In this document: in pieces, positions 36,155 to 43,866 of the stretch
Layout: every line of letters starts with the position of its first letter
Position numbering within the stretch: position 1 is the first letter of the stretch
Assembly (NCBI RefSeq): GCF_024734665.1
Contig: NZ_CP102931.1
Coordinates: forward strand, 4,462,001 to 4,526,000
DNA from: Variovorax paradoxus
GTDB taxonomy: Bacteria; Pseudomonadota; Gammaproteobacteria; Burkholderiales; Burkholderiaceae_C
Length of the DNA: 64,000 bases
Reading direction: 5' to 3'
Made by a program: the position numbers and the translations under genes
Notes under the pieces: generated by a model
The model's database searches: none
What the model was told of the DNA's origin: nothing
The model's input: the letters and a program-made list of their open reading frames with translations, nothing else

Positions 36155-37279
36155 ATGTCCCGCCTCGACGACCCCCTCCACGACGCCGAAATCGGCTCCC
36201 GCGACAGCACGCTCGACACCACCCGGATCGACGACGTGCGCATCGGCGCCGTTCGTCCGCTCATCACCCCTGCCCTGCTGCAGGAACGCGTGCCGGTGCG
36301 CGACAACACGCTGGCGCTGGTCGAAGGCAGCCGCGCGGCAATCGCCGACGTGCTGCACGGTCGCGACGACCGGCTGGTGGTGGTGGTCGGCCCATGCTCC
36401 ATTCATGACCACGACCAGGCCATCGAATACGCACAGCGTTTGAAGAAGATCGCCGACTCCCTGCAGGACGACCTGCTGATCGTGATGCGTGCCTATTTCG
36501 AAAAGCCGCGCACCACCGTGGGCTGGAAGGGCTACATCAACGACCCCCACCTGGACGGCAGTTTCGCGATCAACGAAGGGCTGGAGCGCGCTCGGCGCCT
36601 GCTGCTCGAGCTGACCACCCTTGGCCTGCCGACCGGCACCGAGTTTCTAGATCTGCTGAGCCCGCAGTTCATTGCCGACCTGATCGCCTGGGGTGCCATT
36701 GGAGCGCGCACCACCGAGAGCCAGAGCCATCGACAACTGGCGTCGGGCCTGAGCTGCCCGGTCGGCTTCAAGAACGGCACGGACGGCAGCGTGAAGGTTG
36801 CGGCCGACGCCATTCTTGCGGCACGCGCGCCACATGCCTTCATGGGCATGACCAAGATGGGCATGGCGGCGATCTTCGAGACGCGCGGCAACGACGACTG
36901 CCATGTGATCCTGCGCGGCGGCAAAGCGCCCAACTATTCGGCCGCGGATGTCGCGTCTAGCTGCGAGGCGCTGCTGGCAAATGGCCTGCGGCCGCAGGTC
37001 ATGATCGACGTCTCGCATGGCAACAGCAGCAAGCAGCACCAGCGGCAGATCGTGGTCGCCGAAGACGTGGCGGCGCAAATCGCGGCCGGCGAGCGGCGCA
37101 TCACGGGCATCATGATCGAGAGCCATCTCGAAGAAGGACGGCAAGACCTGAAGCCCGGCGTCGCGCTGAAGCACGGTGTGTCGATCACCGATGCCTGCAT
37201 CGGCTTTGCCCAGACGGTGCCGGTGCTCGAGGGACTGGCTTCGGCGGTGAAGGCGCGGCGGCGCCTGTCGAAGGCGTAA
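36155..37279 (+). CDS. 3-deoxy-7-phosphoheptulonate (DAHP) synthase, class I
   Basis: Condenses phosphoenolpyruvate with erythrose 4-phosphate, the first step of aromatic amino acid synthesis. The protein has 374 residues. The type I (AroFGH) signatures are present: VVVVGPCSIHDHDQAIEYA, AYFEKPRTTVGWKG, PTGTEFLD, GARTTESQSHR, GFKNGTDG and DVSHGNSSKQH. The N-terminal stretch of about 50 residues carries the feedback-regulatory region, but the feedback amino acid (Tyr, Phe or Trp) cannot be decided here. Start chosen at the ATG at 36155; upstream sequence belongs to the previous gene. Confidence 0.93.
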   Translation: MSRLDDPLHDAEIGSRDSTLDTTRIDDVRIGAVRPLITPALLQERVPVRDNTLALVEGSRAAIADVLHGRDDRLVVVVGPCSIHDHDQAIEYAQRLKKIADSLQDDLLIVMRAYFEKPRTTVGWKGYINDPHLDGSFAINEGLERARRLLLELTTLGLPTGTEFLDLLSPQFIADLIAWGAIGARTTESQSHRQLASGLSCPVGFKNGTDGSVKVAADAILAARAPHAFMGMTKMGMAAIFETRGNDDCHVILRGGKAPNYSAADVASSCEALLANGLRPQVMIDVSHGNSSKQHQRQIVVAEDVAAQIAAGERRITGIMIESHLEEGRQDLKPGVALKHGVSITDACIGFAQTVPVLEGLASAVKARRRLSKA

Positions 37280-37310
37280 GGCACGACCTGAATCAGCAAG
37301 GACTTATCAA

Positions 37311-37814
37311 ATGAGTTGCCTCGGTGTTCATTTCGCTCTCACCCAAGACGATGCGACTGCCTTGGAGGCCATCGAAGACGACGATGCTCGCCTCGAATAT
37401 GTGACAGAGGAGATAGAGGCACGCTACTTCGAAGAAGCCGAGGCTTACGTTGCGGAGTCCGACAAGTCATGGGATGCAATGCATCGGGCCCTTTCGGACG
37501 GAACGCTGTCATGGACGGGTGGAGCCTACCCGCTCAACCACGTCGTCTTGGGCGGCCGCAGCCTTTACTCCAACGACGACTACATCATGAGCCTGAAGAC
37601 TCCGGCTCAAGTGCGGGATATTGCGGCAGCCCTGGAGCCTATTGGCGAGGCTGAATTCAGGCAGCTCTACAACAACATCAATGCCAAAAATTACGACGGC
37701 GACATCTCCGACGAAGACTTCGAGTACACGTGGACCTGGTTCGTTGGAGTGAAAGATCTGTACGCCAAGGCGTCTGCTGAAGGTCGCTTCGTACTTTTCA
37801 CCGCCGACCAGTGA
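37311..37814 (+). CDS. DUF1877 (YfbM-like) protein
   Basis: Cytoplasmic protein of 167 residues starting MSCLGVHFALTQDDATALE. The conserved blocks DKSWDAMHRALSDGTLSW, YPLNHVVLGG and WTWFVGVKDLYAKASAEGRFVLFTADQ match DUF1877. The biochemical function is unknown; related small acidic proteins are found among putative immunity-type proteins of polymorphic toxin systems, but no toxin is nearby. It follows the DAHP synthase gene by 31 bp and may have its own promoter. Confidence 0.83.
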   Translation: MSCLGVHFALTQDDATALEAIEDDDARLEYVTEEIEARYFEEAEAYVAESDKSWDAMHRALSDGTLSWTGGAYPLNHVVLGGRSLYSNDDYIMSLKTPAQVRDIAAALEPIGEAEFRQLYNNINAKNYDGDISDEDFEYTWTWFVGVKDLYAKASAEGRFVLFTADQ

Positions 37815-37949
37815 AGCCGAATCCGGTCAGGAGCACACCTTCGCGGTAACGCACGTCGGGGTTGCCATGTCGCAGCCCGACACGAACCGCAGGTTGACGC
37901 CTGCATGCACCCGTAGCTACATTCTCCAAAAGCTCTTGGAGAGGCTACG

Positions 37950-38222
37950 TTGCCCAGGCATGTGTACTTCTTGCTTGCTTTCATTGCCATCGCAGTTCTC
38001 GCAGGCAATCTGATCGCAACGGTGGTTGTGTTACGCAGCGATTTTTACTCGCCGCTGCAACGGCGACTCCAGCTGGCTCTGGTGTGGTTGATTCCTGTGA
38101 TCGGGGCGGCTTGCTGCGCGAGCTTCGCATCCATTCACAGGCGCGCAGTTCCCAAGCCCGACAAGAGATTCCCGAGGCCCGACTCCTTCGATCTGCCCGG
38201 TGGCGAGGCCAACGGTCTTTGA
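37950..38222 (+). CDS. Small membrane protein, unknown
   Basis: Protein of 90 residues with two membrane helices, beginning MPRHVYFLLAFIAIAVLAGNLIATVVVL, then a short loop and a second helix LQLALVWLIPVIGAACCASF. The tail is Pro- and Asp-rich. The start is a TTG at 37950 preceded by TTGGAGAGG. The sequence is of the lower-GC accessory type. No family recognised. Confidence 0.55.
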   Translation: MPRHVYFLLAFIAIAVLAGNLIATVVVLRSDFYSPLQRRLQLALVWLIPVIGAACCASFASIHRRAVPKPDKRFPRPDSFDLPGGEANGL

Positions 38223-38273
38223 GTCTGGCGGTGCCTGCCTGCCAGCATTGGCGATTCAGCGCGCAAGGAGCGA

Positions 38274-38477
38274 ATGAAGATGGGTAGTTTTTCGATGGAG
38301 CACTGGCTCATCCTCCTGACCACGGTAGTGATATTTGGAGTACCGCTTTGGCGGATCGTCGCGCGCACAGGCCACCCCGGCATCATGGCGATCCTGTTCC
38401 TCATCCCTCTGGTGAATATCGGCGTGCTCTGGTGGCTTGCGTACAGCAAGTGGCCCAGCATGCCCGAGCAGTCCTGA
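38274..38477 (+). CDS. Small membrane protein, unknown
   Basis: Protein of 67 residues with two helices, MEHWLILLTTVVIFGVPLWRIVARTG and IMAILFLIPLVNIGVLWWLAYSKWP; a GAGCGAATG precedes the start. The combination is common in small unknown membrane proteins. It lies 51 bp after the previous small gene and may be cotranscribed. Confidence 0.55.
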   Translation: MKMGSFSMEHWLILLTTVVIFGVPLWRIVARTGHPGIMAILFLIPLVNIGVLWWLAYSKWPSMPEQS

Positions 38478-38584
38478 TGCAACACACCGCCCATCGGCAC
38501 CAGCAAGATGGCCGGCAAGATTCAAGCGCATGTGATCGTGGCGGCGGGATAGCGGAGTTCTGGCGCGAGGCTCGCGTGGGCTAG

Positions 38585-39109
38585 TCAGGCGCCAATCGCC
38601 TCATAGGAGGCTACGCCTCTTATGCGGTCGTCCTTGATTAGCGCCACTGCCTGCTCGCCCGCAATAAGGAGCGGTGCGGCTTCGTTGTTGGACCCGAAGT
38701 AGCAATCCGAGAACGCGAAGCCATCGGCTGGAAATTCGCCCGGCCGGCTGAGAACGATTTGTTTGAATCCTGCGACGTCACGATATCGATCGCAGGCTTT
38801 GCAGCGCCTCTTCCTTTCGGTTCCCATTGCTTCATGGTCGAGCGACACGGGCGATCGACACTTCAAATGAAAGAAGTCTGGAGTGCTTCTCAGCGGTTCG
38901 AACCTGAGCAGCCGATCATCGAGATATGCAAAGGTGCTTTTGAACTTCTTGCTCACGATGACTGCACCGTCGTAGCAACACGATATGTCGTATCGCTTTT
39001 GCTTCAGCTTGAAGTTCGATGCGGTGTAGTCGGGGTCTACGCGGTACCCACAAACGCTGCACGCTGGGCAGCCACTGCTTGGGTCCAGCCGATCGCAGGA
39101 ACCAACCAT
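38585..39109 (-). CDS. Double-CXXC protein, possibly an orphan immunity-type protein
   Basis: Protein of 174 residues from the ATG at 39109; longer starts at 39205 and beyond are possible. Cysteines occur as C14-P-A-C17 and C20-G, and again as C103-K-A-C106, consistent with a zinc ribbon. The middle (FKLKQKRYDISCCYDGAVIVSKKFKSTF, RFEPLRSTPDFFHLKC) resembles the double-CXXCG proteins found as immunity-like genes in toxin clusters. No toxin gene is next to it, and the neighbouring genes run the other way. The assignment is by eye only. Confidence 0.6.
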   Translation of the reverse strand: MVGSCDRLDPSSGCPACSVCGYRVDPDYTASNFKLKQKRYDISCCYDGAVIVSKKFKSTFAYLDDRLLRFEPLRSTPDFFHLKCRSPVSLDHEAMGTERKRRCKACDRYRDVAGFKQIVLSRPGEFPADGFAFSDCYFGSNNEAAPLLIAGEQAVALIKDDRIRGVASYEAIGA

Positions 39110-39209
39110 ATGGGAATGGTTGTCCTGCACGAATAGGGCGTATGGCAAGTGAGCACCTGACGCGGATGAATCCAGACATCGCACAGCGCCAAGGCTGCGC
39201 GCCATTTGT

Positions 39210-40127
39210 TTACGACGGGTCGTAACCCGGCGCCGAACTGATCTCGTTCGGCTTGTAGATCTTGTGCTGCGCCACCCCGCTGCCCGCATCCGTCACAACC
39301 AGCAGCCGCCACAGCGGCTCACGCACAGAACAAGCGCTCTCTTCGCTGCTGAGCTTGAAGCTGGGCACCCCGGGCGCCGTGCCCTTCACCACGACGCGCA
39401 GGAGCGTCTGGCCCTTGGCGTTCGAGACCTCGAGGTCGAAGCCGATGTTCTGGGCGATCACGTTCTCGGCCTTGTAGCCGTAGCCGGTGAAGTGCTTCGT
39501 CACGTACTCGATGGCGGCTGCGTGCACTTCTTCGGGCGAAGCCTGGCCGGTTGCGACTGCTGCTGCGGGCTCGGCCACCTTCGGCACGCTGCCTCGCGCC
39601 TTCGCGGCTTGCAGGTCGGCCTCCGTTGGCACCCAGCCGCGCGAGCCGCGCACCAGCACCGCGAGCTTTTTCTCAGGCTCCCAGGTGGCAACGTGCCATT
39701 CGTCGTCGTCGCGCACGCGGGTGGAAACCTTGGCGTCCTTGTTGCTCTCCAGCTCGGCGATGGCGATGCGGTTGGTCTGCAGCACGGCGCGGAAGCCCTG
39801 GCCTGCATCGAAGGTGCGCTTGAGCAATGCGAGCCGGTCCTTGGCGCGCTGCACCTGCTGCGCGTTGCGCGGGCCGCCGCCAACGCGATGCTGCGTATCG
39901 AGCGACTCGATGCAGAACCATCGCCCGCCCGAACCGACACTCACGAACTCGCCCCAGATGGTGGCAATGACGTTGTCGCCGGTCGCCAGCCAGGCGTGGT
40001 CGAATGGCTTGTCCCGCGCGTCGAACACACCCATCTTGGCGACGATCTCGACCGGCGTGAGCCGTGGTCCTTTGAGCCGCATTTCGTCGATGACGGCGAG
40101 TACGTGGGGTTCGACTTCCTTGTCCAT
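39210..40127 (-). CDS. DUF3883-domain protein (possible restriction-type fold, catalytic Glu missing)
   Basis: Protein of 305 residues. The N-terminal third starts MDKEVEPHVLAVIDEMRLKGPRLTPVEIVAKMG, a helical, possibly DNA-binding stretch. A middle part (about 45-165) contains GGRWFCIESLDTQH and DDEWHVATWEPEKKLAVLVRGSRGW. The C-terminal domain (about 200-290) matches DUF3883, a PD-(D/E)XK-like fold: AIEYVTKHFTGYGYKAENV, GFDLEVSN, LLRVVVKGT, LSSEESACS and LWRLLVV. Asp231 and Lys248 occupy the usual positions, but the E of the expected EVK is Val (RVVVK), so nuclease activity may be lost. Such domains are common in restriction and defence proteins. Confidence 0.75.
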   Translation of the reverse strand: MDKEVEPHVLAVIDEMRLKGPRLTPVEIVAKMGVFDARDKPFDHAWLATGDNVIATIWGEFVSVGSGGRWFCIESLDTQHRVGGGPRNAQQVQRAKDRLALLKRTFDAGQGFRAVLQTNRIAIAELESNKDAKVSTRVRDDDEWHVATWEPEKKLAVLVRGSRGWVPTEADLQAAKARGSVPKVAEPAAAVATGQASPEEVHAAAIEYVTKHFTGYGYKAENVIAQNIGFDLEVSNAKGQTLLRVVVKGTAPGVPSFKLSSEESACSVREPLWRLLVVTDAGSGVAQHKIYKPNEISSAPGYDPS

Positions 40128-40225
40128 TCAGTGGAATTCTGGTGAGTTTGAGGGGGGGGTGGGAGTATGCCGCATCGCTTGCCGCGCCCACCGGGGCAGA
40201 CGCGATCGTATGGCAGGATCAAAGG

Positions 40226-40786
40226 ATGAACGAGCCCTCACGCCGAATACCGTATCGCACCTGGCCGGGCGCGCTCGCGGTGCTTCTCGCCATTGCCGTC
40301 TACGTGGGCGGACTGACTTTCTGGGACCGCCGTACCTCGGGCAGCAGGCCGTTGCCCGTGGGGGAGACGATAGATGTCGGCCAGGCCCGGTTCATTCCCG
40401 CCGACGGATGGGAGATGGATGTGTCGCGCTCGAAGGCAGGCAAGTCGCTGATGCTGTTCAAAGGCGGCCACAAGTTTCTGGTGACCACGGGCCCGTGGGT
40501 CGGCGGGCCCGACGGCCCCCTGATACGGCAGCAGCGGCTGATGGAGCGCGGCCAGCGCCTGAGCATCGAGGGCGACGTGTCCGACTTCGTCACTTCCTGG
40601 GGCTTGCAGGGCAAGACTTTCGCTTATTACGGCTCGAAGCTGGCCGGCCGGTTCTGGCAGGTGGTCGACCTGCGGCGCAAGTCGCTGGTGCAGATCGATT
40701 TCTACGGCTCCAACGACGGCATGGACGATGCGCTGACGGAAGCGCGGCGCATGCTGGACTCGATGGACCTGGAGGCGCCGCAATGA
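40226..40786 (+). CDS. Membrane-anchored protein, operon with PrsW and a DISM kinase
   Basis: Protein of 186 residues from the ATG at 40226, preceded by AAAGG. One membrane anchor (GALAVLLAIAVYVGGLTFW, about 15-33) is followed by an exported domain of about 150 residues with a beta-rich look (ARFIPADGWEMDVS, KFLVTTGPWVGG, FAYYGSKLAGRFWQVVD). No family recognised. It overlaps the PrsW gene (ATGA), so the two products are likely made together; it could be a regulator or substrate of that protease. Confidence 0.7.
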   Translation: MNEPSRRIPYRTWPGALAVLLAIAVYVGGLTFWDRRTSGSRPLPVGETIDVGQARFIPADGWEMDVSRSKAGKSLMLFKGGHKFLVTTGPWVGGPDGPLIRQQRLMERGQRLSIEGDVSDFVTSWGLQGKTFAYYGSKLAGRFWQVVDLRRKSLVQIDFYGSNDGMDDALTEARRMLDSMDLEAPQ

Positions 40787-41970
40787 GCTCGCCCGTCTTC
40801 GAGCAGGGCGACGCGGGCTGGCCGGTTGGCACCGATTCATTCTTCCAGCCGCAGCGCGCCGCGTTCTGGGTGCTGACGGCGCTGATCGTCAACGGGCTGT
40901 TCTACACGGTCAACATGTTCTCGATGGGGTTCCGCGTGGTGCCAGTTACCGCGTTTCTGGGGCTGCTGGTGTGGGGGCTCTACTCCCTGGCTTTCTTTCA
41001 GGCCTTTCGCACGCTGGACTTGCTCGAGCAGCATCCGCCAGAGGCTTATGTGCTGGCCTTTGCGTGGGGCGGAATGGGCGCGGTGTATTTCGCTGCGCCG
41101 GCCAACATCGCCATTCAGAGCCTGTGTGCGAAGCTGGTGTCGCCGGAGTTCGTCGCGGTCTGGGGAGCGGCAATTGCGGGGCCGATCACGGAAGAATTTT
41201 TGAAGCTTGCCGGCGTCATCCTGCTGGTGCTGGTCGCGCGCAACCAGTTTCAGACCTACCTGTCGGTGCTGATCGTCGGTGCCATGGCGGGGCTGGGTTT
41301 TCAGGTGATCGAAAACCTGAGCTACACCGTCAACTCGTCCATGCACTTTCCGCTCGAAAACCAGGTGTATCCGGTGCTTCTGAACCTGCTGACGCGCGGG
41401 CTTCTGAGCGGGCTGTGGAGCCACGCGGCCTACACGACGATCGCCTCCTTCGGGGTTGCGTGGTTCCTGCTCCACCCGGAGCGGCCGATGGTGATGCGGG
41501 TTGCCTGCGCTCTGCTGTGCTTCGGCCTCGCGTGGGCCATGCACTTCGTGTGGAACGCGCCGTTTCTGGAAGACCTCTTCGATGGCGGATACGGCGAGAT
41601 GGCTGTGCTGCTGGTCGTCAAGGGCATTCCCGTTGTCATTGCGACAGGGCTCTTCTGGCGGGTTGCCGTTCGCGAGAACGGCACTTACCTGCATGCCCTC
41701 GCGGCCTGGTTCGTGCCGGAGCGCGAGCTGATTCGCGACGACGAATGGGTTCGCCTGGGCGCGCCCATGCAGCGATACAAGGTCCGTAGAGAGATGGGAT
41801 GGACCTTCGGCTGGAAAGCAAGGCGCCTGAAGACGCAACTGCAGCGCGAGCAGCTGCGGCTGATCCGCAAGGCCGGCACCTACGGGCGCGGGGCGCAGAC
41901 GCTGCGGCATGAAGTTGCCATAAGGCGGCTGCGCGCGGAGCTGGATCCGCTCATCGGGGCGAAAGCATGA
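40783..41970 (+). CDS. PrsW-family intramembrane protease
   Basis: Multi-pass membrane protein of 395 residues of the PrsW/CPBP glutamic-type protease family. The expected motifs lie in membrane segments: EEFLK (Glu137, Glu138, Lys141), ENLSY (Glu177), His214 in SHAAY, and His254 in HFVWN. PrsW in Bacillus cuts an anti-sigma factor; here the substrate is unknown, and no sigma or anti-sigma gene is adjacent. The start overlaps the previous stop (ATGA) and the gene overlaps the next kinase gene likewise. The C-terminal 90 residues are cytoplasmic and basic. Confidence 0.87.
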   Translation: MSSPVFEQGDAGWPVGTDSFFQPQRAAFWVLTALIVNGLFYTVNMFSMGFRVVPVTAFLGLLVWGLYSLAFFQAFRTLDLLEQHPPEAYVLAFAWGGMGAVYFAAPANIAIQSLCAKLVSPEFVAVWGAAIAGPITEEFLKLAGVILLVLVARNQFQTYLSVLIVGAMAGLGFQVIENLSYTVNSSMHFPLENQVYPVLLNLLTRGLLSGLWSHAAYTTIASFGVAWFLLHPERPMVMRVACALLCFGLAWAMHFVWNAPFLEDLFDGGYGEMAVLLVVKGIPVVIATGLFWRVAVRENGTYLHALAAWFVPERELIRDDEWVRLGAPMQRYKVRREMGWTFGWKARRLKTQLQREQLRLIRKAGTYGRGAQTLRHEVAIRRLRAELDPLIGAKA

Positions 41971-43808
41971 GGGCACTGCTGTTGTTGATGCTCGCGGTGT
42001 TGGGAGCCGGATGGAGCGCTCCTTCGCGGGCCGTCACGCTCATCGAGCAGGCGCAGCTCACGCTTACCTTGCGTGGCCAGGCTGCAGCACAGGCACCGCA
42101 GCCGCAGACCGTCGCACTGCCCTATGACTGGGATCAGCGGCAAGGCGCAGTCGACGGCGAGGCGCGGTTCGCGTTCGACATACCGGTGGCCGACCCTGTC
42201 GCACCGCTGGCGTTGTTCGTGCCGCGCCTGGGCAACAGTTTTCGTGTGCTCGTGAACGGCCAGGAACTGGCCCGATTCGGCGCCTTCCCGCCAGGCCCCT
42301 ACGACGATGCCTCCGTTGCGCCGCAGTACTTCGTGCTGCCGGCCTCGGGCTCGACGGCGCCGCATCGCGTTGAAGTCGTCATCGCGGCGCAGGCTGCGAG
42401 GCAGGGAGGGCTGTCGCCGGTGGTGGTCGGCAGCAAGGCCGAGGTTCTTCCGTTGTACGAAGACGCCCTGTTCTGGCATGTCAGCGGCGGACGCTTCATT
42501 GCCATCGTGAGTGGCGTGCTGGGGGCGCTGTCGCTGCTGGTATGGCTGCGACAGCGCGAACCGATCTATCTCTACTACGGCCTGGGAGAGTTGTTGTGGT
42601 CGGTGCAGACGGCGCGCGTGCTGTTCACGCATGTGCCGCTGCCCTGGCCCTGGTGGGGCGTGCTGCCGCTGGCCGCGTTCCAGGCGGCGGTGCCGCTGCT
42701 GTGCCGCTTCGCCCTGGCCGTGGTGGGACGCGACGACACCCGCCTGGCACGCCTCCTGGGCCTGATGGCCTGGCTGGCACCGGTTGCGGCCGTACTGGGC
42801 ATCATGGTGCCTTTGCTGTGGCTGATGCCGCTGTGGCGGTTGCTGAGCCTGCTGGCCGCGCTGGCAATGATGGTCGTCGTGGTGCGCGTGGCGCTGCGCA
42901 GTGCCGTGCTGGAACACCGCGTGCTGGGCGTGGCCGTGGTGCTGGTCGTGTTGTGCGGCGCGCGCGACGTCTGGGTGATGCGCACCTCGCCAGAGGCTTA
43001 CGCGATGGTGCCGTGGATCCGCTTCGCCTGGGTTGGCTTCGCGATCACGCTGGCATGGGTCATCGCCGAGCGCATGCGCAAGGACGCCCGGGCGATGGCG
43101 GCAATGAACGCCTCGCTGGAAGCTGAGCTCGCAGAGCGCAACGCCGCCCTGGAAGCCTCCTTCGCGCGCGAGCGGGAAGGAGAAAAAGCGCGCGGCGCGC
43201 TGGAAGAACGCCAGCGCCTGACGCAAGACCTGCACGATGGTCTCGGTGGGCAGCTGGTCGGGCTGCTGCAGATGACCCAGCAACCGGGAACAGCACTCGA
43301 CGATGTGGCGCTGCACCTGCGCGACGCGGTGGACCAGCTCAAGCTCACAGTGGACGCCATGCACGGCTGCGAGGGCGACGTGGCCTCGGCGCTGGGCAGC
43401 GTGCGCTACCGCCTGGGGCCGCGCCTGCAGGCTGCCGGCATCGAACTGCACTGGGATGTGGGGCCCCTGCCGCTGATGACGGGTTGGAGTGCGCGCGAGT
43501 CCCACCAGACGCAGATGCTGCTGTTCGAGGCCTTCGCCAATCTGATGGCGCACGCGCAGGCGACGCGGGCCAGCCTCGATGCGAGGCTGGTGCCTGCTGA
43601 TGGCGCAGATGGCGAGATCATCGAGATCGAATTGCGCGATAACGGCCGCGGCTTCGATGCAGAAGCCAAGTTCGCTGGCAAGGGGCTGACGAACATGCAC
43701 ACGCGCGCCGCCGCGCTGGGTGGCGCACTCACGGTGCGCTCCAAGCCCGGAGAAACCTGCCTGCACCTGCGTCTGCCCGTGCCGGCGGCGACAGCAGCCG
43801 GCAAATAA
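41967..43808 (+). CDS. 7TMR-DISM sensor histidine kinase (HisKA_3)
   Basis: Sensor kinase of 613 residues. A signal peptide (1-22) is followed by an extracytoplasmic 7TMR-DISM-type ligand domain (about 25-170), seven membrane helices (about 175-375), a coiled coil, and a HisKA_3 dimerisation domain with QDLHDGLGG (His423). The ATPase end has FEAFANLMAHAQ (N-box) and DNGRGF (G-box). Such kinases pair with NarL-type response regulators, but none is encoded next to it. It overlaps the PrsW gene by ATGA, and a terminator follows at 43812-43844. Confidence 0.88.
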   Translation: MRALLLLMLAVLGAGWSAPSRAVTLIEQAQLTLTLRGQAAAQAPQPQTVALPYDWDQRQGAVDGEARFAFDIPVADPVAPLALFVPRLGNSFRVLVNGQELARFGAFPPGPYDDASVAPQYFVLPASGSTAPHRVEVVIAAQAARQGGLSPVVVGSKAEVLPLYEDALFWHVSGGRFIAIVSGVLGALSLLVWLRQREPIYLYYGLGELLWSVQTARVLFTHVPLPWPWWGVLPLAAFQAAVPLLCRFALAVVGRDDTRLARLLGLMAWLAPVAAVLGIMVPLLWLMPLWRLLSLLAALAMMVVVVRVALRSAVLEHRVLGVAVVLVVLCGARDVWVMRTSPEAYAMVPWIRFAWVGFAITLAWVIAERMRKDARAMAAMNASLEAELAERNAALEASFAREREGEKARGALEERQRLTQDLHDGLGGQLVGLLQMTQQPGTALDDVALHLRDAVDQLKLTVDAMHGCEGDVASALGSVRYRLGPRLQAAGIELHWDVGPLPLMTGWSARESHQTQMLLFEAFANLMAHAQATRASLDARLVPADGADGEIIEIELRDNGRGFDAEAKFAGKGLTNMHTRAAALGGALTVRSKPGETCLHLRLPVPAATAAGK

Positions 43809-43844
43809 AAAAAAGGGAGGCGGGCTGCACGCCCTCCTCCCTTT
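43804..43844. terminator. Bidirectional intrinsic terminator
   Basis: Arms 43812-43825 and 43831-43844 form a stem of 14 bp with one mismatch and a 5-base loop. A run of A bases lies on the left, so on the minus strand the hairpin is followed by a strong U-tract and ends the phosphoesterase gene; on the plus strand the U-tract is short. It sits between the two convergent genes. Confidence 0.85.
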
Positions 43845-43866
43845 CGCTTCAGAGCAACGCCTGAGT

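Noticed and set aside
38890..38910. GGTTCGAACC sequence resembling a tRNA T-arm
   Set aside because: No acceptor or anticodon stems around it; it lies inside a coding region.
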